A DNA stretch of 25,771 nucleotides from DATBIO01 sp036556965 (GCA_036556965.1 DATBIO010000066.1:1-25771); one strand, 5' to 3'; counted from the stretch's first letter, positions 6,716 through 14,361 are shown. Notes: generated by a model not told the origin, from the letters alone. Made by a program: numbers and translations.

Positions 6716-8410
6716 GTGGGACTCGCCGCCGGCAGCAACTTCGGCGTCTACCGGATCATGGGACCGCTGGGGCGCGGCGGCATGGCCTCCGTGTACCGCG
6801 CCTACGAGCCCGCCCTCGACCGCTACGTGGCCATCAAGGTCCTGCCCGCGGAGTCGGTGCAGGAGGAGACCTCGGCCGAGCGCTTCCGGCGCGAGGCCAA
6901 GGTCATCGCGCGCCTCGAGCACCCCAACATCATCCCCATCTTCGCCTACGGCATCGAGGACGGCCTCCCGTGGATGGCCATGCGCCTGGTGGGGGGCGGA
7001 TCGCTGGCCGCCCTGCTCAAGGCGCAGCGCCTGGCCGCCGAGCGCTGCGTGGCCATCCTGGCCGGGGTGGCCGACGCCCTGGACTACGCGCACGGCAAGG
7101 GCGTGGTCCACCGCGACGTGAAGCCGCAGAACGTGCTCCTGGACGAGTCCCAGCGCGTCTACCTGGCGGACTTCGGCATCGCCCGCCTCACGGAGACGGC
7201 CACCGTGCTCACCGCGGCCGGCCTCATCACCGGCACTCCCCAGTACATGGCGCCGGAGCAGGCCACGGGCAAGCCCGTGGACAGCCGCGCCGACATCTAC
7301 GCGCTGGGCGTGGTGGCCTACGAGATGCTCACCGGCCGCGTGCCGTTCTCCGCGGACACGCCGGTGGCCGTGCTCATGAAGCACGTGACGGAGCCCATCC
7401 CCGTGCCCACGGCGGGGGAGGTGCCCGAGCCGCTGGTGCGGGCGCTGCTGAAGGCGCTGGCCAAGTCGCCCGACGACCGCTGGGACACGGCGGGGGACTT
7501 CGTGCGCGCGCTGCAGGCGGGGCCCGCCGCTCCCGCGCCGCGCGCGACCCTGACCTCGCCCACGCTGTCCGTGGCGGGGGCGCGGGTCACGGCCGCCGGC
7601 GTCCCCGCGCTGACGGGGGCGCAGCCCTCGCCGCTGGCCACGGCGCCGGCCCTGCATCCCACGGCACGCGGCCTGCCGGCCACCTGGCCGCCGACGTCCG
7701 CGCCCACCGCCCCCGGCGCGGCCGCACCTGCCCCCGCGCCCCCGGCGAGACGGAGCGCGGCGCTGCCCCTGGCCCTCGGCGGGGCCGCCGCGCTGGCCGC
7801 GCTCGCCGTGGCGGCCGCGCTGCTGTGGGACGGGGGCGGGGCCGCCGCGCCCTCGCCCTCCCCCGCGCCGGTCGCGGAGAGCCCGCTGGCGGCGCCGCCG
7901 CCGGCGACGGCCCCGCCGGCTACCCTCGCGCCCGAGGCCGCCGTCGTCCCGCCCGCGCCCACGACGCTGGCCGCGGCCCGCCTGCCCGGGACGGCCGCGG
8001 CCCCGCGGCTGGAGCCGGCGCCGCCCGCGCCCACCACCACGCAGGCGCCGCGGCCCGTCCCCACGGGCGCGCTGCGGCTGGACGTGGACGTGGTGCAGCC
8101 GGCCACCAGCCAGGCGGCGCCCACCCTCCACCTGCTGATCACCGTGGACAACCGGCCGCTGCACACGCTGGTCCTGCACTTCGTGGGCAGCGACGCGTTC
8201 GCCCGCTCGCGCAAGCGCGAGGTGTTCGAGATCGACGGCGTCCCCGCCGGCGCCCGCGTCCTCGGCGTGGTGGTGTCGCGCAGCGCGGACGGCAGCGGCG
8301 AGCGCGCGCAGGGCCAGACGCGGATCGAGGTCGAGGAGGGCGCCACCACCCGCGCCTACGTGCAGGCGCGCTTCATGGGCGGCGGCGACTTCGCGGTGCG
8401 GTTCCGCTAG
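6716..8410 (+). CDS. Membrane-anchored Ser/Thr protein kinase
   Basis: A 564-residue eukaryotic-type kinase. The kinase domain covers about residues 10-275: glycine loop GRGGMASVY (19-27), VAIK lysine Lys41, catalytic HRDVKPQN (132-139), DFG (152-154), then GTPQYMAPEQ and the DIYALG motif. All catalytic residues are present, so it should be active. A low-complexity Ala/Pro/Thr linker follows, then one transmembrane helix at about residues 347-371, a second Pro/Ala-rich linker, and a beta-rich C-terminal domain of about 110 residues that would lie outside the cytoplasm. That domain is not a PASTA repeat and I do not recognise it. GTG 6716 is chosen for its ribosome site (CGGAGGGG) and because the glycine loop follows directly; the frame is open 330 codons upstream but only as an antisense shadow. 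It probably senses an envelope signal and phosphorylates cytoplasmic targets. Confidence 0.92.
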   Translation: MGLAAGSNFGVYRIMGPLGRGGMASVYRAYEPALDRYVAIKVLPAESVQEETSAERFRREAKVIARLEHPNIIPIFAYGIEDGLPWMAMRLVGGGSLAALLKAQRLAAERCVAILAGVADALDYAHGKGVVHRDVKPQNVLLDESQRVYLADFGIARLTETATVLTAAGLITGTPQYMAPEQATGKPVDSRADIYALGVVAYEMLTGRVPFSADTPVAVLMKHVTEPIPVPTAGEVPEPLVRALLKALAKSPDDRWDTAGDFVRALQAGPAAPAPRATLTSPTLSVAGARVTAAGVPALTGAQPSPLATAPALHPTARGLPATWPPTSAPTAPGAAAPAPAPPARRSAALPLALGGAAALAALAVAAALLWDGGGAAAPSPSPAPVAESPLAAPPPATAPPATLAPEAAVVPPAPTTLAAARLPGTAAAPRLEPAPPAPTTTQAPRPVPTGALRLDVDVVQPATSQAAPTLHLLITVDNRPLHTLVLHFVGSDAFARSRKREVFEIDGVPAGARVLGVVVSRSADGSGERAQGQTRIEVEEGATTRAYVQARFMGGGDFAVRFR

Positions 8411-8861
8411 CCGGCGCCCGCCGGCGTGGCGTGACGCCGCGCTCCCATCCCTCCACGCCGCCCGGGACCACCCTGAAGAGGGGATGCGGGCGCGGCGTGG
8501 ACGACGGCCCGATCTTCTCGAGCCACCCCGGATCGCGGCGCGCGACCTTCGCCCGCAGGTGGCGCCACTCGTGCTCGAGCTGGCCCCGCGCCACCACCAT
8601 GCGGCCGGCCGGCTTCGCCCGGCCGATCCTTTCGCGCGCGAAAGAGTACCCCCGCGAGGACGCTTCCGCGTGCACCGCGCGCAGGTACGCGGCGATGCAC
8701 CCCAGCGGGGTCGCCTGGCGGCGGAACCGGAGCAGCTGGGGATGGTGCCGGTAGCCCCTGGTCCGGCCCCGCAGCACGGCCTGGGCCAGCAGGGCCTCGC
8801 GCCACAGCGCGACCAGGCCCCGCCGGTCGAGAAGGCGCGGGTGCAGCGTCCAGATCCTCAT
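8373..8861 (-). CDS. Pyrimidine dimer DNA glycosylase (T4 endonuclease V-like)
   Basis: A 162-residue protein that opens MRIWTLHPRLLDRRGLVALW and continues with LLAQAVLRGRTRGYRHHPQL. This is the characteristic N-terminus of the Pyr_excise/endonuclease V family. Such enzymes cut the glycosidic bond at cyclobutane pyrimidine dimers and nick the abasic site, starting base excision repair of UV damage. In T4 endonuclease V the N-terminal Thr2 amine is the nucleophile; here residue 2 is Arg, as I recall in many bacterial relatives, so the exact chemistry is uncertain. The recognisable family region ends near residue 140 (PLFRVVPGGVEGWE). The last roughly 20 residues are basic, low-complexity and overlap the kinase 3' end by 38 bases. 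ATG 8861 is the natural start. It lies downstream of the DUF3806-like gene on the same strand. Confidence 0.85.
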   Translation of the reverse strand: MRIWTLHPRLLDRRGLVALWREALLAQAVLRGRTRGYRHHPQLLRFRRQATPLGCIAAYLRAVHAEASSRGYSFARERIGRAKPAGRMVVARGQLEHEWRHLRAKVARRDPGWLEKIGPSSTPRPHPLFRVVPGGVEGWERGVTPRRRAPASGTAPRSRRRP

Positions 8862-8925
8862 CCGCGATCACCGGGGACGACGGCGCCCCGCGAGGTCGGC
8901 CGGGCCGGGCGGGGGCGGGAGACGA

Positions 8926-9348
8926 CTAGCCGGTCGACGCGCGGCGGGCCGGCGGCGTCCCCAGCACGCGCTCGTAGAGCGCGGCCACGCTGACCGCGGC
9001 CCCGCCGCTGAACCGCTGGAACACCTGCCCGATCGCGTCGCACCCGGTGACCCCGGGCAGCGCGACGACCACCGGGAAGCGGCAGGCAGACGCCATCCCC
9101 ATCTCCGCCGTCCACCGCCAGCTCGCCCTCGCGTGCCTGACGAAGACCTCGCCGACGTAGCAGCCCAGCCCGGACAGGAGGCCGGAGGCCTGCTGCTCGG
9201 TGGCTCCCGTGGCCTTGATCTTGTCCACGATCGCGTCGACGACGAGCAGGCTCTCCGGCGTGTACGGCAGCGAGAAGCCGAACTTGCGCTGGACGAAGCT
9301 CACGGACTCTGCGGCCAGGGCGGGCGCCGAGCTGGGCGAGACTCTCAA
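8926..9348 (-). CDS. DUF3806-like hypothetical protein
   Basis: A 140-residue protein, probably cytoplasmic. The core ESLLVVDAIVDKIKATG, then LLSGLGCYVGEVFVRH and later GQVFQRFSGG...VAALYERVLG, resembles the DUF3806 pattern (helix, LG-Y-GEV motif, and a final short helix), judged from memory. No catalytic residues can be named. The start is uncertain: TTG 9348 is the longest supported choice, while GTG 9303, just before FVQRKFGFSLPYTP, would still keep the conserved core. A TATACT -10-like element lies 22 bases upstream of the TTG. The pyrimidine dimer glycosylase gene follows 64 bases downstream on the same strand, so the two may be co-transcribed. The role is unknown. Confidence 0.65.
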   Translation of the reverse strand: MRVSPSSAPALAAESVSFVQRKFGFSLPYTPESLLVVDAIVDKIKATGATEQQASGLLSGLGCYVGEVFVRHARASWRWTAEMGMASACRFPVVVALPGVTGCDAIGQVFQRFSGGAAVSVAALYERVLGTPPARRASTG

Positions 9349-9370
9349 GGGCGGCTTTGGCTCCGCGCCG

Positions 9371-9376
9371 AGTATA
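9371..9376 (-). promoter_or_regulatory. -10-like TATACT
   Basis: TATACT on the minus strand matches the bacterial -10 consensus at five of six positions. It lies 22 bases before TTG 9348 in otherwise GC-rich DNA. It could serve the DUF3806-like gene and the glycosylase downstream. Confidence 0.45.
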
Positions 9377-9487
9377 GCGGGCCGGCGCTCCGCGTGCTCT
9401 CCCGGCTCCGGCCGGCCCGCGGCGCGCCTCGGGACCCGCGGACGGCACCGCAGGGCGTTGCCTCCCGCGGGAGCCTCAGCCCTTGGC

Positions 9488-9508
9488 CGGCCGGCCGACG
9501 ACCGGCCG
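9488..9508 (-). terminator. Hairpin after the 9514-10074 gene
   Basis: CGGCCGG (9488-9494) and CCGGCCG (9502-9508) form a 7-bp stem with a 7-base loop, 5 bases past the TGA of the exported-protein gene. There is no T tract, so it would be an atypical terminator or only a stable stem. The 165-base gap 9349-9513 shows no other gene. Confidence 0.3.
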
Positions 9509-9513
9509 CGCGC

Positions 9514-10074
9514 TCACAGACCCAGGGAGACCGCCACGGCCACGCCGCGGCCGCGCGTGGGAGCGAGGCCGATGCGGACCCCGTCGCCGTCCACGGGTGA
9601 CCATCGGTCGGACTTGATCAGGGCGCCGATGGCCGCTCCCTCGAGGGCCGCCACGGGTATCGCGACCTTCATGAGCATGTCCATTCCCTCGAGGCACATC
9701 CGGGTGTCGCCTTGGAAAGGCGGACAGAGCGAATCCGACGGCGTGAACGCGACCATGCCGGCGACGAGCGCGCCCACGGCCGCGCCGATGATCAGCCCCT
9801 TGCGCGCGTTGCGGCGCCGGCCCACGGCGACCTCGAGCCGGGTGATGGCCTGCCGCGACACCCGGAGGGCCTCGCGGTCATCCGTGCTCACCAGGAGCGT
9901 GCCGGCGTCGACCTCCAGCACCGTGCCCTGGACGGGACGGGCGTCGGCCGGCGTCAGGAAGCGGATCCGGCTACCCGTCACGACGGTGTAGGGCACTTCT
10001 TCCGCGCGCGCTTCGCCCGGAGCGAGGATCGCCGACAGCACGAGAATGGACCCGGCCAGCCATTTCTCTCTCAT
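9514..10074 (-). CDS. Exported protein with glycine-zipper-like segment
   Basis: A 186-residue protein with a signal peptide (MREKWLAGSILVLSAILAPGEARA, cut near residue 24). Residues 30-85 form a small beta-rich unit (GSRIRFLTPAD...VQGTVLEVDAGTLLVST...ITRLEV), which resembles an SH3- or Sm-like barrel found in exported proteins of soil bacteria. Next come a basic turn GRRRNARKG and a glycine/alanine-rich hydrophobic stretch (LIIGAAVGALVAGMVAF), then two cysteines (CPPFQGDTRMC) that may form a disulfide, and a second AALEGAAIGALI segment. The overall layout is familiar from hypothetical proteins, but no function is known. ATG 10074 is chosen because the signal peptide begins there and GGAGG lies 8 bases upstream. 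A TATCGT element precedes it. Confidence 0.75.
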   Translation of the reverse strand: MREKWLAGSILVLSAILAPGEARAEEVPYTVVTGSRIRFLTPADARPVQGTVLEVDAGTLLVSTDDREALRVSRQAITRLEVAVGRRRNARKGLIIGAAVGALVAGMVAFTPSDSLCPPFQGDTRMCLEGMDMLMKVAIPVAALEGAAIGALIKSDRWSPVDGDGVRIGLAPTRGRGVAVAVSLGL

Positions 10075-10090
10075 CACGGCCTCCGGGCCC

Positions 10091-10096
10091 ACGATA
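10091..10096 (-). promoter_or_regulatory. -10-like TATCGT
   Basis: TATCGT on the minus strand, 16 bases before ATG 10074. It is the same hexamer as upstream of the 42-residue protein. The 186-base gap 10075-10260 contains this element and no convincing gene. Confidence 0.3.
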
Positions 10097-10260
10097 CGGC
10101 TCCTCCTGCCGCCCGGACGCTCCCTTGTGACACTCTCGTCCCCGTTCCATGGGGAGGGCGGCCACGGCGCGCACGGGGCTCACGGGCCCCTTCATCGTGC
10201 GCCCCCCCGGCCACCCGCCTCGGCGCTTCAGGCGTGCCTCCAGGAAGGCGGCCGCGCGCC

Positions 10261-11064
10261 TCAGACGGCCGGGCGATGCCGGAGGTCGTGTGCGGCGGCG
10301 CGCGCCGGCTCGCCGATCCCCACGGGCAGGGCCTTGGCCTCCTGCCGCGAGCCGTGGAGCCGCAGCTCCGCGGCGGTGAGCGAGCGCCGCAGCGTCCCGA
10401 ACAGCCAGTCCGCCAGGGGCAGCAGGAAGTTCACGTTGGCCTCGGTGTCCACGTGGTGGATGTAGTGGTGGTTGTCGAGGAAACGGAACCAGGGCTGGGC
10501 CTCCAGGAGCTTGTGGCTGCCCGGGCGGTGGATCGTGTCGTGGACCGTGATGAAGAGGTTCGAGACGACCACGAGGGCGGCGAGGACACCCGCCAGGAAG
10601 ACGCGATGCCCGGTGGCCAGCCAGGCCGGCGTCACGATGAGGACCAATCCGAGCAGCATGTAGAAGACGAAGTGCGCGGACCGCGTCAGGGCGTTGCCCA
10701 GGCCCCCGGCGGAGACCGTCTCCGTGTCGCCGCCGAGGATCGGTATGCGGCGGGCGGGACCGGCCGTCACGTAGCGCCAGGTCGGGAAGAAGACGTGGTG
10801 ATGGCTGTGGTGGTGGATCGCGTAGATCCGCGCCAGGCCGGGCACGAGGCGGCGGTGGTACACGTACCGGTGCACCCACCATTCGAAGGGAGACGCCAGC
10901 ATGGGGGTCAGGCACAGGCCGGCCAGGAGGGCCAGCGCATTCCCCCACCCGGTCGCGGGCAGGGCCCGCACCAGCACGCAGAGCCCCGCCGCGGCCACGA
11001 GCAGCGCGCCGCTCATGGCGGCCACGCGGCGCTTCGAGATCTCCCGGGCGCCACTGTCTTGCAT
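10261..11064 (-). CDS. Fatty acid hydroxylase / sterol desaturase superfamily protein
   Basis: A 267-residue integral membrane protein. It carries the histidine boxes of the membrane diiron oxygenase superfamily: HRYVYH (His65-His70), HHHSHHH (84-90), HDTIH (175-179) and HHYIHH (199-204). Together they supply more than eight histidines for two irons. At least four hydrophobic segments surround them (about 16-35, 41-58, 133-150, 155-175). Members hydroxylate or desaturate lipids such as sterols, fatty acids, carotenoids or alkylglycerols using O2; which lipid is used here is unknown. ATG 11064 has an excellent ribosome site (GAGGAAGGAG), whereas the open frame further upstream has no support. 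The small membrane protein gene ends 14 bases before this start, so the two are likely one operon. Confidence 0.88.
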   Translation of the reverse strand: MQDSGAREISKRRVAAMSGALLVAAAGLCVLVRALPATGWGNALALLAGLCLTPMLASPFEWWVHRYVYHRRLVPGLARIYAIHHHSHHHVFFPTWRYVTAGPARRIPILGGDTETVSAGGLGNALTRSAHFVFYMLLGLVLIVTPAWLATGHRVFLAGVLAALVVVSNLFITVHDTIHRPGSHKLLEAQPWFRFLDNHHYIHHVDTEANVNFLLPLADWLFGTLRRSLTAAELRLHGSRQEAKALPVGIGEPARAAAHDLRHRPAV

Positions 11065-11078
11065 GACTCGCTCCTTCC

Positions 11079-11492
11079 TCACTCCCTGTAGAAGCGGACG
11101 ACCAGCCAGGCCGCGGGCAGGAAGCCCGCCAGGGCCACCGCCGAGGTGCCGGCGACCACGCCCGCCGGCAGCCAGCCGATCCGCACGATGCCGAGGTACG
11201 GCACGGCGACTCCCAGGACCCAGATGACCATGGCCGCCCGGAACGCCGTCCAGAAGCCGGGTCCGAACCGCGGCAGCAGGGCCGCGTAGAGCCACACGAG
11301 GGCCGGACCGAAGACGAAGTCCGAGAGCAAGCTCAGGGCGACGCTGGGCCAGCCCGTCATCGCGCTCTTGGGTCGAACCGGGATGGCCCGGGCCCAGGCA
11401 TCCTTCAGCAGCATCCCGTTGCCCACCACGCCGACGAGGTTGAGGACCACGCCGATGGCGAGGCCCAGGCCGAGGATTCGAGAGATGTTCAT
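11079..11492 (-). CDS. Four-helix membrane protein of unknown function
   Basis: A 137-residue hydrophobic protein with four predicted transmembrane helices (about residues 5-25, 45-70, 80-100 and 108-130). The first helix carries GLGLAIGVVLNLVGVVGNG and is followed by the polar loop DAWARAIPVRP. No family name is assigned, though the pattern resembles small uncharacterised membrane proteins that often sit alone or next to lipid-modifying enzymes. ATG 11492 is used because it has GGGAG 6 bases upstream; a TTG four codons earlier is possible. It is immediately upstream of the hydroxylase with a 14-base gap, which suggests a joint membrane-lipid role. Its start overlaps the stop of a short upstream frame in an ATGA arrangement. 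Confidence 0.75.
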   Translation of the reverse strand: MNISRILGLGLAIGVVLNLVGVVGNGMLLKDAWARAIPVRPKSAMTGWPSVALSLLSDFVFGPALVWLYAALLPRFGPGFWTAFRAAMVIWVLGVAVPYLGIVRIGWLPAGVVAGTSAVALAGFLPAAWLVVRFYRE

Positions 11493-11620
11493 CCGAGCTC
11501 CCAAGCGCTCGACCCGCTCGATCGTTCCGCAGTGTTACCGGTGGCCTCGAAGAGCCAGTGGACCGGCGTCCCCTCGGGAGAGAGGGGCACGCGTGGCGGG
11601 CCGGACGTCGTCTGCGTCAT
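11489..11620 (-). CDS. Possible 43-residue ORF or gene remnant
   Basis: The 231-base gap upstream of the membrane protein contains a minus-strand frame whose TGA (11489-11491) overlaps the ATG of that gene as ATGA, the classic translational-coupling arrangement. From ATG 11620 it reads 43 residues beginning MTQTTSGPPRVPLSPEGTPVHW. The frame is open without an ATG, GTG or TTG for 28 more codons, back to a TGA at 11705-11707; that part (YGRAAIRLFEDERLPDQG) also looks protein-like. It might be a real small gene, the 3' end of a decayed gene, or chance in GC-rich DNA. A TACCCT hexamer lies at 11710-11715. I do not recognise the product. Confidence 0.3.
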   Translation of the reverse strand: MTQTTSGPPRVPLSPEGTPVHWLFEATGNTAERSSGSSAWELG

Positions 11621-11723
11621 CCCCTGGTCGGGGAGCCTCTCGTCTTCGAACAGCCGGATGGCCGCGCGACCGTACCGGCTGCGCCGTTTCCTGGCCCGGA
11701 GCCGTCACGAGGGTATCACGCCT

Positions 11724-12056
11724 CTAGAGGAGCACGCGCCATGCGATGAGGACGAGCGCGATCGCGAAGAGCGTGCCGCAGACCGGGAAGATCCGATCGG
11801 CGAGCCACGGCGGCAGGAAGATGTCGGCCACCGAGCCGCGCCGCGCGCCCTGGCGCTCGGCGAGGATCGTGAGCGGGCACGTCCAGCCCGACGCCACCAG
11901 CACGACGCTCTCGACCAGCAGCAGGCCGACGGCGACCCAGGTCCAGGCGCCCACGCGGTCCGCGATGCCGCTGAAGAGGGCGTAGAGGACGCACAGGCTG
12001 AGGATCCAGAAGACGGCGGTGTGCACGAGCTTGATCTGGAAGATCGTGATCTTCAG
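11724..12056 (-). CDS. DUF2784-like small membrane protein
   Basis: A protein of about 110 residues with three hydrophobic helices (about 10-28, 35-58 and 85-108). Between the second and third is the motif GWTCPLTILAERQGARRG, where CPLT plus a basic stretch resembles DUF2784 proteins (from memory); function unknown. The start is unusual: the frame runs out of the DoxX gene in another frame, and the first good codon is CTG 12056, which overlaps the DoxX TGA as CTGA. That would give the N-terminus (M)KITIFQIKLVHTAV. The alternative GTG 12026 would remove ten residues and shorten the first helix only slightly. It is surely co-transcribed and perhaps translationally coupled with DoxX. Confidence 0.7.
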   Translation of the reverse strand: MKITIFQIKLVHTAVFWILSLCVLYALFSGIADRVGAWTWVAVGLLLVESVVLVASGWTCPLTILAERQGARRGSVADIFLPPWLADRIFPVCGTLFAIALVLIAWRVLL

Positions 12057-12565
12057 GACACGCTCTCGCCTCGGGGCTCGGCCACGAGCCTTCCCCCGCG
12101 CACGGTTGCGCCGATGACGACGCCGGCGCTGATGAGGACGAGGTTCTTGACGATGTACTGGCCCTCCAGGGTCGGCGCATACGGAAAGCGCAGGAACGCC
12201 TCGCCGGGAAACAGGAACATCGGAGTGATGGTGCCGAGCATCTGCACGAACATCAGGAGGAGCGTCGCGCGCATGAAGAGGCCGGAGAGAAGGCCGACGC
12301 CGATCAGGCACTCCCAGGCGGCCAGCACCGGCAGGCAGATGGCCGGGGGGACCGTGCCGAAGGTGAGGGCGTCGATGGTGCGGGTGGCCAGGTCCTGCGC
12401 CGGGCTGAGGCCGGGAAAGAACTTGAGGACGCCGAACCAGAGGAAGACGACGCCCAGGCTCACGCGCAGGAGGATGACGCCGTCGCGCGCCATCCACCGC
12501 GGCAGGCTCGTGTCCAGCCGCTCGTAGAGTCTCCGGGCGGATGCCGCCATCGCCGTGCTCTCCAT
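12053..12565 (-). CDS. DoxX/DoxD family membrane protein
   Basis: A 170-residue membrane protein with four predicted helices. Typical DoxX features are DGVILLRVSLGVVFLWFGVLKF near the start, the central AAWECLIGVGLLSG and the closing LEGQYIVKNLVLISAG. Characterised relatives include the small subunit of archaeal thiosulfate:quinone oxidoreductase and the mycobacterial DoxX-SodA-SseA complex. The exact role here is open; a redox-linked envelope function is the reasonable guess. Two starts are possible. ATG 12565 has TAGGCT only 7 bases upstream and fits a leaderless start; ATG 12550, five codons later, has GGAG 9 bases upstream and fits ordinary initiation. The final TGA overlaps the next gene. 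Confidence 0.85.
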   Translation of the reverse strand: MESTAMAASARRLYERLDTSLPRWMARDGVILLRVSLGVVFLWFGVLKFFPGLSPAQDLATRTIDALTFGTVPPAICLPVLAAWECLIGVGLLSGLFMRATLLLMFVQMLGTITPMFLFPGEAFLRFPYAPTLEGQYIVKNLVLISAGVVIGATVRGGRLVAEPRGESVS

Positions 12566-12572
12566 GAGCACA

Positions 12573-12578
12573 AGCCTA
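12573..12578 (-). promoter_or_regulatory. Candidate leaderless -10 (TAGGCT) of the DoxX gene
   Basis: TAGGCT (TANNNT type) on the minus strand, then 7 bases, then ATG 12565. This spacing suggests transcription starts at the initiation codon. Confidence 0.4.
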
Positions 12579-12640
12579 CCGCCTCGGGGGCCGGGCACTT
12601 CGGAGACGCCCCGGCAACACGGGCGGACACGCCGAGCCGG

Positions 12641-14311
12641 CTACTCGAGGGCGGCCAGGGCCTTCTTGCGCGCGGCCTCGAACTCGTCGCCGGGCTTCCA
12701 GGCGGGGAGGGCGTCGGCATTGGCCACCTTGGCGCCCAGGTAGAAGTAGAGCTGGGCGTCCTCCACCGCCCCCTCGAAGTTCCAGTCCGCCCGCAGCTGG
12801 TCCGAGGGCTGGTGGTAGTCGGTGGCCTCGAACTTCTCCTGCTCGGCCTTGCCCCAGCCCGCGGGCTTCCCGATGACGTCGGTGCCGGCGTCGAAGTAGG
12901 CGGCGGGCACGCCGATGCGGGCGAGCTCGAACTGGTCGGAGCGGTAGAAGAAGCCGCGGTCGGGGAACTGGTCGGGGACCACGGTGCGGCCCTGGAGCCC
13001 GGCCAGTCCGACGATCCACTCGTCGAGGTCGGACTTGCCGAGCCCGATCATGGTCAGGTCGCGCGTGCGGCCCCAGATGTTCATGCCGTCCACGTTGATG
13101 TTGGCGGCCATGCGCCCCGGGGGCATGGTGGGATGGGTGGCGAAGTAGCGCGCGCCCAGCAGCCCCTGCTCCTCGGCCGCCACCATGGCGAAGACGACGC
13201 TGCGCCGGGGCGCCGGGTCGAGCGACACCATGGCCCGCGCCACCTCCAGGACGACGGCCACGCCGGAGGCGTTGTCGAGGGCGCCGTTGTAGATGGCGTC
13301 GGCGCCGGGCTTGGCGCCCTCGCGGACGCCGAGGTGGTCGTGGTGCGCGCTGTAGACCACCGCCTCCTGCGCCAGCCTGGGATCGCGGCCGGGCAGGCGG
13401 CCGACGACGTTGGCCGTCCTGGCCTTCTGCACCGTGTTCTGGAGGGTGATGTTTGCCGTGGCGCCCAGGGCCACGGGGCGGAAGTCCTTCTTCTGCGCGG
13501 CGGCGCGCAGTGCGTCGAGGTCCTGCCCGGCCAGGCGCGCGATGCGCTTGGCGCTCTCGTCGGTGACCCAGGCCTTGACCTGGAGCTGGTGCCCGCCCTC
13601 GTGGGGCAGCGAGAACTGCTCGCCCGACCACGAGGTCTGCACGACCTGCCAGGGGTAGCCGGCGGAGGGCGTGGTGTGGATGATGATCGCCCCCGCCGCG
13701 CCCTGCCGCGCCGCCTCCTCGTACTTGTAGACCCAGCGCCCGTAGTAGAGGCGCCGCTTGCCCTCGAAGAGCCGGGGGTCGTCCTCGGGGTCGTTGTTCA
13801 TCATGAGCAGGACCTTGCCCTTGAGGTCCGCCCCCTTGTAGTCGTCCCACCCGTACTCGGGGGCCACGATGCCGTAGCCCACGAAGACCAGCTCCGCGTC
13901 CTGCAGCCGGGCCTCGGGCGTCTCCACGCCGGAGAAGGCGATGTACTCGTCGCGGTAGCGCAGCTCGACCCTCTCCGTCCCCTTGCTGAAGGGGAAGGTG
14001 TCGGGGTTCCTGCTCGCCACCCCCACCAGGTCGAAGGGCTGGTACCAGCTGCCGTCGGGGCCGGCGGGCTGCAGGCCCATCCCCTCCAGCTGCGTGGCGA
14101 TGTAGAGCTGGCCCAGGCGGTCGCCGCGCGTGGCCGGCCCGCGCCCCTCCAGCAGGTCGTCGGCGAGGAACCGGATGTGGGCGCGCAGGCGCTCCGGCGC
14201 GATGCCCGCGGCCGCCTTCTTCTCGGCGGGGGTGAGGGTGACCGTGCGGGCGGCGGCGTAGGCGCCGGCGGCGGCGGCCAGGGCCAGGGAACAGGCGAGG
14301 GCGAGTCTCAT
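12641..14311 (-). CDS. Secreted M28-family metallopeptidase with PA-like insert
   Basis: A 556-residue exported zinc peptidase. The signal peptide is MRLALACSLALAAAAGAYA. A protease-associated (PA)-like region spans about residues 135-225 (VFVGYGIVAPE, DLKGKVLLMMNNDP, QGAAGAIIIHTTP). The M28 catalytic domain follows with all expected ligands: His323 and Asp325 (AHHDHLG), Asp346 (GALDNASG, bridging), Glu380 (general base) and Glu381 (AAEEQGLLG), Asp408 (NVDGMN), and His500 (TDYHQPSD). Members are aminopeptidases or glutamate carboxypeptidase-like enzymes that trim peptides outside the cytoplasm. ATG 14311 has AAGGAG 6 bases upstream and begins the signal peptide; the longer frame is unsupported. 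It is divergent from the FGE-like gene, sharing a 50-base control region. Confidence 0.93.
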   Translation of the reverse strand: MRLALACSLALAAAAGAYAAARTVTLTPAEKKAAAGIAPERLRAHIRFLADDLLEGRGPATRGDRLGQLYIATQLEGMGLQPAGPDGSWYQPFDLVGVASRNPDTFPFSKGTERVELRYRDEYIAFSGVETPEARLQDAELVFVGYGIVAPEYGWDDYKGADLKGKVLLMMNNDPEDDPRLFEGKRRLYYGRWVYKYEEAARQGAAGAIIIHTTPSAGYPWQVVQTSWSGEQFSLPHEGGHQLQVKAWVTDESAKRIARLAGQDLDALRAAAQKKDFRPVALGATANITLQNTVQKARTANVVGRLPGRDPRLAQEAVVYSAHHDHLGVREGAKPGADAIYNGALDNASGVAVVLEVARAMVSLDPAPRRSVVFAMVAAEEQGLLGARYFATHPTMPPGRMAANINVDGMNIWGRTRDLTMIGLGKSDLDEWIVGLAGLQGRTVVPDQFPDRGFFYRSDQFELARIGVPAAYFDAGTDVIGKPAGWGKAEQEKFEATDYHQPSDQLRADWNFEGAVEDAQLYFYLGAKVANADALPAWKPGDEFEAARKKALAALE

Positions 14312-14347
14312 CGGGGCTCCTTGCGGGATGGCGTCGGGCTTCCCCGT

Positions 14348-14355
14348 TAGCATAC
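14348..14355. promoter_or_regulatory. Overlapping divergent -10 elements
   Basis: TAGCATAC contains TAGCAT on the plus strand (14348-14353), 8 bases before GTG 14362. On the minus strand TATGCT (14355-14350) lies 38 bases before ATG 14311. One short AT-rich element may therefore drive both genes, leaderless to the right and with a ribosome-site leader to the left. Confidence 0.4.
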
Positions 14356-14361
14356 CAAGCC

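Noticed and set aside
12812..14350. A 512-codon plus-strand frame antisense to the M28 peptidase
   Set aside because: Its translation is repetitive Val/Gly/Ala/His-rich sequence with no domain, while the minus strand has all M28 metal ligands.
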